Source of the DNA: Bacteroidales bacterium UBA3810
GTDB taxonomy: Bacteria > Bacteroidota > Bacteroidia > Bacteroidales > Paludibacteraceae
Assembly (NCBI GenBank): GCA_002368645.1
Contig: DFEE01000003.1
Location: 4,345-68,344 of the forward strand
Length of the DNA stretch: 64,000 nucleotides
Direction: 5' to 3'
Shown here: one piece after another, positions 60,795 to 64,000 of the stretch
Position numbering within the stretch: position 1 is the first letter of the stretch
Layout: the number at the start of each line of letters is the position of its first letter
Made by a program: the position numbers and the translations under genes
Notes under the pieces: model-generated
The model's database searches: none
The model's input: only the letters and a program-made list of their open reading frames with translations
Told to the model about the DNA's origin: nothing

Positions 60795-62138
60795 ATGAAA
60801 CTAACTCTTAAAAACGCTGCGTGCTTTGTACAAGCAGACGCACTGAAGAAACTGGAGTCACAAACGGAGGCAGCCAACGAGCTGTTGGAGAACGGACAGG
60901 GAGCCGGCAATGATTACATTGGATGGGTACATCTGCCCTCCTCTATCACGGATGAGTTCCTGTCGGAAGTGCAGGCCTCTGCCGACGAGCTCCGCAGCCG
61001 TTGCCAAGTAGTCATTGTAGCCGGTATCGGCGGTTCGTACCTCGGCGCACGCGCTGTGAATGAGGCACTCAGTTCGTCCTTTGACGCCTTCGTAGCCAAA
61101 GACCGCAAGAACCCGTATGTCGTTTATGCCGGCAACAATATCGGCGAGGAGTATTTAGCTGAGCTGATGGAGTTCCTCGCAGACAAGCAGTTCGGTATCA
61201 TCAATATCTCCAAATCGGGTACAACAACCGAGACCGCTCTTGCTTTCCGCCTGCTGAAAACCATGCTGGAGAAGCAAGTGGGCAAAGAGGAAGCAAAGCA
61301 CCGCATTGTAGCTGTTACCGACCGCGCCAAAGGTGCGCTCCGCTCGCTCGCAACCAAAGAGGGGTACAAGACTTTTGTGATTCCCGATAATGTGGGCGGC
61401 CGTTTCTCGGTACTCACTCCGGTGGGTCTGCTGCCGATTGCAGTGGCCGGCGGTGATATCCGCGAACTTGTACGCGGAGCACAGGAGATGGAGAAAGCAA
61501 CGGATGTGAAAGTGCCTTTTGCCGAGAACCCCGCATGCCAGTATGCCGCTATCCGCAACGCCCTCTATCAGAGCGGCAAGAAAATCGAGATCCTCGTGAA
61601 CTTCAACCCCAAACTGCATTATTTCAGCGAGTGGTGGAAACAGCTCTACGGTGAGTCCGAGGGTAAGGACCACAAGGGTATTTTCCCTGCTTCCGTAGAT
61701 TTCACGACCGACCTGCACTCCATGGGTCAGTGGATACAGGACGGCGAGCGCACCATCTTCGAAACCGTGATTTCGATCGAGAAAGCCAACAAGACAGTGC
61801 TTGTTCCTGAAGATCAGGAGAACCTTGACGGACTGAACTTCCTCGCCGGCAAGCGTGTAGATGAGGTGAACAAGATGGCTGAACTCGGTACGCGTCTGGC
61901 GCACATCGACGGCGGTGTTCCCAATATCCTGATCGAGTTCGAGCGCATTGACGAGTTCAATATCGGTCAGTTCATCTATTTCTTCGAGCGCGGATGCGGT
62001 ATCTCGGGTTATGTACTCGATGTCAATCCGTTCAACCAACCGGGCGTAGAGGCATACAAGAAAAACATGTTCGCACTGCTTGACAAACCGGGCTACGAGG
62101 CAGAGAGCAAAGCAATCAAAGAGCGTTTGGCAAAATAA
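60795..62138 (+). CDS. pgi: Glucose-6-phosphate isomerase (short bacterial type)
   Basis: Interconverts glucose-6-phosphate and fructose-6-phosphate. The 447-residue length is that of the short Pgi type. It has GIGGSYLGARAVNEAL near 75-90, NISKSGTTTETALAFR near 136-151 for phosphate binding and VLDVNPFNQPGVEAYKK near 416-432, the family end signature with its lysine. It is co-oriented with lysS and gpsA. Confidence 0.96.
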   Translation: MKLTLKNAACFVQADALKKLESQTEAANELLENGQGAGNDYIGWVHLPSSITDEFLSEVQASADELRSRCQVVIVAGIGGSYLGARAVNEALSSSFDAFVAKDRKNPYVVYAGNNIGEEYLAELMEFLADKQFGIINISKSGTTTETALAFRLLKTMLEKQVGKEEAKHRIVAVTDRAKGALRSLATKEGYKTFVIPDNVGGRFSVLTPVGLLPIAVAGGDIRELVRGAQEMEKATDVKVPFAENPACQYAAIRNALYQSGKKIEILVNFNPKLHYFSEWWKQLYGESEGKDHKGIFPASVDFTTDLHSMGQWIQDGERTIFETVISIEKANKTVLVPEDQENLDGLNFLAGKRVDEVNKMAELGTRLAHIDGGVPNILIEFERIDEFNIGQFIYFFERGCGISGYVLDVNPFNQPGVEAYKKNMFALLDKPGYEAESKAIKERLAK

Positions 62139-62156
62139 CTAAATACATATACATTT

Positions 62157-62588
62157 ATGAAAAAGATGACTTTAGTAGCGTTGCTGATCGGCGTTTTCAG
62201 CCTTTCTGCATACGCGAGAGGCAAGCAACCTATTGCTTTCCAGAATCTTCCGGAGATGGTTAAATCCGCTGTCTTGAAGAATTACTCCGACACTTTGGTG
62301 CAATACATAACCTGCGAGAAAACCATCGGTAAGGACAAGTACGAGTTTCTGCTGGCTGACGGCACAAAAATGGAGTATTATGAGAACGGTCAACTGCACA
62401 AGATCAAAAGCGCAGCAGGCGTACCTGATGTGCTCGTGCCGGAACCGGTGCTGAACTATGTCCGCGGCACTTTCCCTCATGCTACTATCACAGAGTTCAA
62501 GAGTGAATCCTTGAGCCAGAAGGTAGAGCTGAATAACGACATGGAGCTGGTATTCAACCGTCGCGGCGATTTCCTGCGTATCGACTAA
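62157..62588 (+). CDS. PepSY-like (DUF2874) periplasmic protein
   Basis: A 143-residue exported protein with signal peptide MKKMTLVALLIGVFSLSAYARG. Two PepSY-like repeats follow: PEMVKSAVLKNYSDTLVQYITC with KYEFLLADGTKMEYYENGQL, then EPVLNYVRGTFPHATITEF with VELNNDMELVFNRRGDFLRID. Such proteins are common and of unknown role in Bacteroidales, perhaps as inhibitors or binding proteins. It converges with the DUF5103 gene with a 4-base overlap. Confidence 0.88.
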   Translation: MKKMTLVALLIGVFSLSAYARGKQPIAFQNLPEMVKSAVLKNYSDTLVQYITCEKTIGKDKYEFLLADGTKMEYYENGQLHKIKSAAGVPDVLVPEPVLNYVRGTFPHATITEFKSESLSQKVELNNDMELVFNRRGDFLRID

Positions 62589-63790
62589 TGGATAATCTGT
62601 ACGCCGACTAACCGGTCATAGCGCGCGCCGAAAGGACGCCAATAGACATAGATGGCGTACTCATTCTCCGTCTGCCAATAACTACCATCCACTCGCTGGG
62701 TGGTAGTTTTGTTTTGCGTGCCTTTGCCGGAGAACCAGTATTGGTAGTCATATCCGCCTTGTTTGACCAGTTCGGTGAGCCAATAACTCTTCGTCTCCGG
62801 GTCGTACTGCATCCTATTGCGTACGCCCAACTCGTTACCAAAGAGTTCGCCGCCCATATAGAGCGATCCGTCCAAGAAGGGCTTTTCAACCGGTAGGTTC
62901 CAATAGACCCACATGTACTCCGCTTCGGTGTCAGGGTCGCCCGTACGCTCGGCATTCACCACGAAACGGCCGTCCGAATCGTACTGGTGGATATACTGGC
63001 CTCTCGTGATCTCGCTGGTGAAGAGAAGCGCATGGTAATCGCCCATCTCGTGGTACACGCGGTCGATACCTGTACCGGCGTAGAAACGGGAGAAAGCATC
63101 GAAATGGTGGTACTCGTTGCCACCCTCGAAGATGAGTGCCTTGTTGTTAATATAGCGGAGCCGGTTGGGCTCGATATACGTGGGCCGGTCAATGGTCACG
63201 GCATTGTCCGTGCGGTTGTTTTGTGTCACCACTACCCTCACCTCCTTTGGATCCCGTACGTTCAGCGCAGCGGTATTGATGTCTATATCCAATTGCTGGA
63301 AACGGCCGTTGAACTCTATATCCGTGTTGGCACGTATTTTGGCATCTATCTTCACCATCGGCTCTACAACTACAAAATCCACTTCAGCTACCTTGTTGGC
63401 GATATCGCCGTCCTCATAGATTGTCAGGCGGTAGTCGCCGCTCTTGGTGAGGCGCATCTCTTCGTTCGGGAACTCAAACCAGTAATGGGTATATTCGCGG
63501 CTGGTATTGAGCGAGTGTTCATAGTCGGTAATATCCTTTGTGGGAAATCCCTGCAGATATTCGCCACTGGTGAGCCCGCCATCAGTCATTTGCACCGTAT
63601 AGGTGTATAGATGCACATCGTGGCTCATCTCATCGAACGAGATCTCCATCGGCGTCTGTTCCTCCAGAAGCATTATCTCGCGCGGCGCGCGCAACGTGCG
63701 TATGTGTTCATTATAGACACGCGTATGGGTCTGCGCAACAAGTCCTGAAGATAAGGACAAAAGAAATAATATTATACTTATTTTCTTCAT
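62585..63790 (-). CDS. DUF5103 protein, type IX secretion system plug-like
   Basis: A 401-residue exported protein. The start MKKISIILFLLSLSSGLVAQ gives a clean signal peptide and lies 10 bases inside the promoter; the longer frame is rejected. The mature protein is beta-rich, with RTLRAPREIMLLEEQTP near the start and FEFPNEEMRLTKSGDYRLTIY near 110. It closes with YWRPFGARYDRLVGVQII. I recognise the DUF5103 pattern; family members include the T9SS translocon 'plug' of Flavobacterium. That role here is by family. Confidence 0.8.
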   Translation of the reverse strand: MKKISIILFLLSLSSGLVAQTHTRVYNEHIRTLRAPREIMLLEEQTPMEISFDEMSHDVHLYTYTVQMTDGGLTSGEYLQGFPTKDITDYEHSLNTSREYTHYWFEFPNEEMRLTKSGDYRLTIYEDGDIANKVAEVDFVVVEPMVKIDAKIRANTDIEFNGRFQQLDIDINTAALNVRDPKEVRVVVTQNNRTDNAVTIDRPTYIEPNRLRYINNKALIFEGGNEYHHFDAFSRFYAGTGIDRVYHEMGDYHALLFTSEITRGQYIHQYDSDGRFVVNAERTGDPDTEAEYMWVYWNLPVEKPFLDGSLYMGGELFGNELGVRNRMQYDPETKSYWLTELVKQGGYDYQYWFSGKGTQNKTTTQRVDGSYWQTENEYAIYVYWRPFGARYDRLVGVQIIH

Positions 63791-63799
63791 TTTCGCCTG

Positions 63800-63831
63800 C
63801 AAAGGTACAAAAATTATACCAAATATGCAAA
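63800..63831 (-). promoter_or_regulatory. Bacteroidetes promoter of the DUF5103 gene
   Basis: Minus strand: -33 TTTG followed by CATATTTG, exactly 20 bp, then -7 TACCTTTG (63800-63807). Confidence 0.85.
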
Positions 63832-63846
63832 ATAATTGCAAAAAAA

Positions 63847-63878
63847 TTTGCACAATTCAAAAAAATGTAGTACCTTTG
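63847..63878 (+). promoter_or_regulatory. Bacteroidetes promoter at the right edge
   Basis: -33 TTTG (63847-63850) followed by CACAATTC, exactly 20 bp, then -7 TACCTTTG (63871-63878). Its inner sequence matches the DUF4143 ATPase promoter at 42954-42985 closely. Confidence 0.85.
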
Positions 63879-63884
63879 CACCTG

Positions 63885-64000
63885 CTTTTCGAGAATTCAG
63901 CTCCCCGCATGGTTCCCTCGGGACACAAACCAGCGGAGTGTTTGTGGACCGAAGAGCGGAGGCACAAGTTGCCCGTCGATTTAGCGAAGCGGTATCGACC
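63885..64000 (+). ncRNA. Start of a structured transcript, cut by the window edge
   Basis: The 115 bases after the promoter have no convincing start codon with a natural protein behind it, but they hold two clean hairpins: CACAAAC/GTTTGTG (63924-63946) and GTCGAT/ATCGAC (63975-63999). It may be a non-coding RNA gene or a long structured leader. No known class could be assigned from this fragment. Confidence 0.4.

Overview
The window is chromosomal DNA from a member of the Bacteroidetes, most likely the order Bacteroidales. The evidence is: promoters of the Bacteroidetes type (-33 TTTG/CTTG, exactly 20 bp, -7 TAnnTTTG) upstream of at least a dozen genes; no obvious Shine-Dalgarno boxes; type IX secretion proteins (a DUF5103-like protein, a C-terminal gliding-type sorting domain, an orphan sorting tail); and Bacteroidetes-typical families such as DUF2723, EpsG, an EcoRI-type adenine methylase and DUF4143 ATPases. 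I cannot name a genus.

Layout. 1-10.4 kb, mostly minus strand: a cut-off MFS transporter, a C_GCAxxG_C_C redox protein, an outer-membrane barrel and lipoprotein, trpS, an Lrp/AsnC regulator with an O-methyltransferase diverging from it, then a thioesterase / CobW GTPase / DUF2723 run in which start and stop codons overlap. 10.5-30.8 kb, plus strand: one long surface-polysaccharide locus. It starts with two nucleotide-sugar dehydrogenases, then becomes visibly AT-richer. It carries a complete 2-aminoethylphosphonate (AEP) pathway (PEP mutase, phosphonopyruvate decarboxylase, AEP transaminase and a nucleotidyltransferase to activate AEP), a Wzx flippase, a CDP-glycerol-type transferase, glycosyltransferases and an EpsG/Wzy-like polymerase. 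A second block with its own promoter encodes an acyl-donor pathway (two acyl carrier proteins, a reductase, a KAS III enzyme, an AMP-forming ligase and acyltransferases). The locus ends with the initiating sugar-phosphate transferase and a strong terminator. The likely product is a capsule or exopolysaccharide carrying AEP and an acyl group made on a carrier protein.

30.9-42.2 kb, minus strand: housekeeping and envelope genes (M3 peptidase, T9SS cargo, serA, serC, a biotin-type carboxyltransferase subunit, a Wzi-like barrel, an OmpH/Skp-like chaperone, mnmE). 42.2-51.5 kb: an accessory island that looks like a defence region. It holds a candidate non-coding RNA, an AAA/DUF4143 ATPase flanked by a 94-bp direct repeat that carries a promoter, a decayed kinase-like gene with a DUF3037-like partner, a 974-residue protein joining an HD domain to a GHKL (Hsp90-like) ATPase, a heavily structured leader, and a restriction-modification-like operon (EcoRI-type adenine methylase, DUF262-HNH nuclease, a 160-residue unknown). 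51.5-64 kb: core genes again (antiporter, a PEP-synthase-like protein with two receiver domains, gdhA, lysS, gpsA, pgi, a PepSY-like protein, the DUF5103 protein) and the start of a promoter-driven structured transcript at the right edge.

A theme of the whole window is short, phased tandem repeats of 7, 8 or 11 bp in spacers and sometimes inside genes. The most promising new biology is, in my view, the HD-GHKL/structured-RNA/methylase island, the paired TGACGAAA-N18-TTTCGTCA sites around the DUF4143 ATPase, and the acyl-carrier plus AEP polysaccharide locus. No tRNA, rRNA, CRISPR array or complete insertion sequence was seen.
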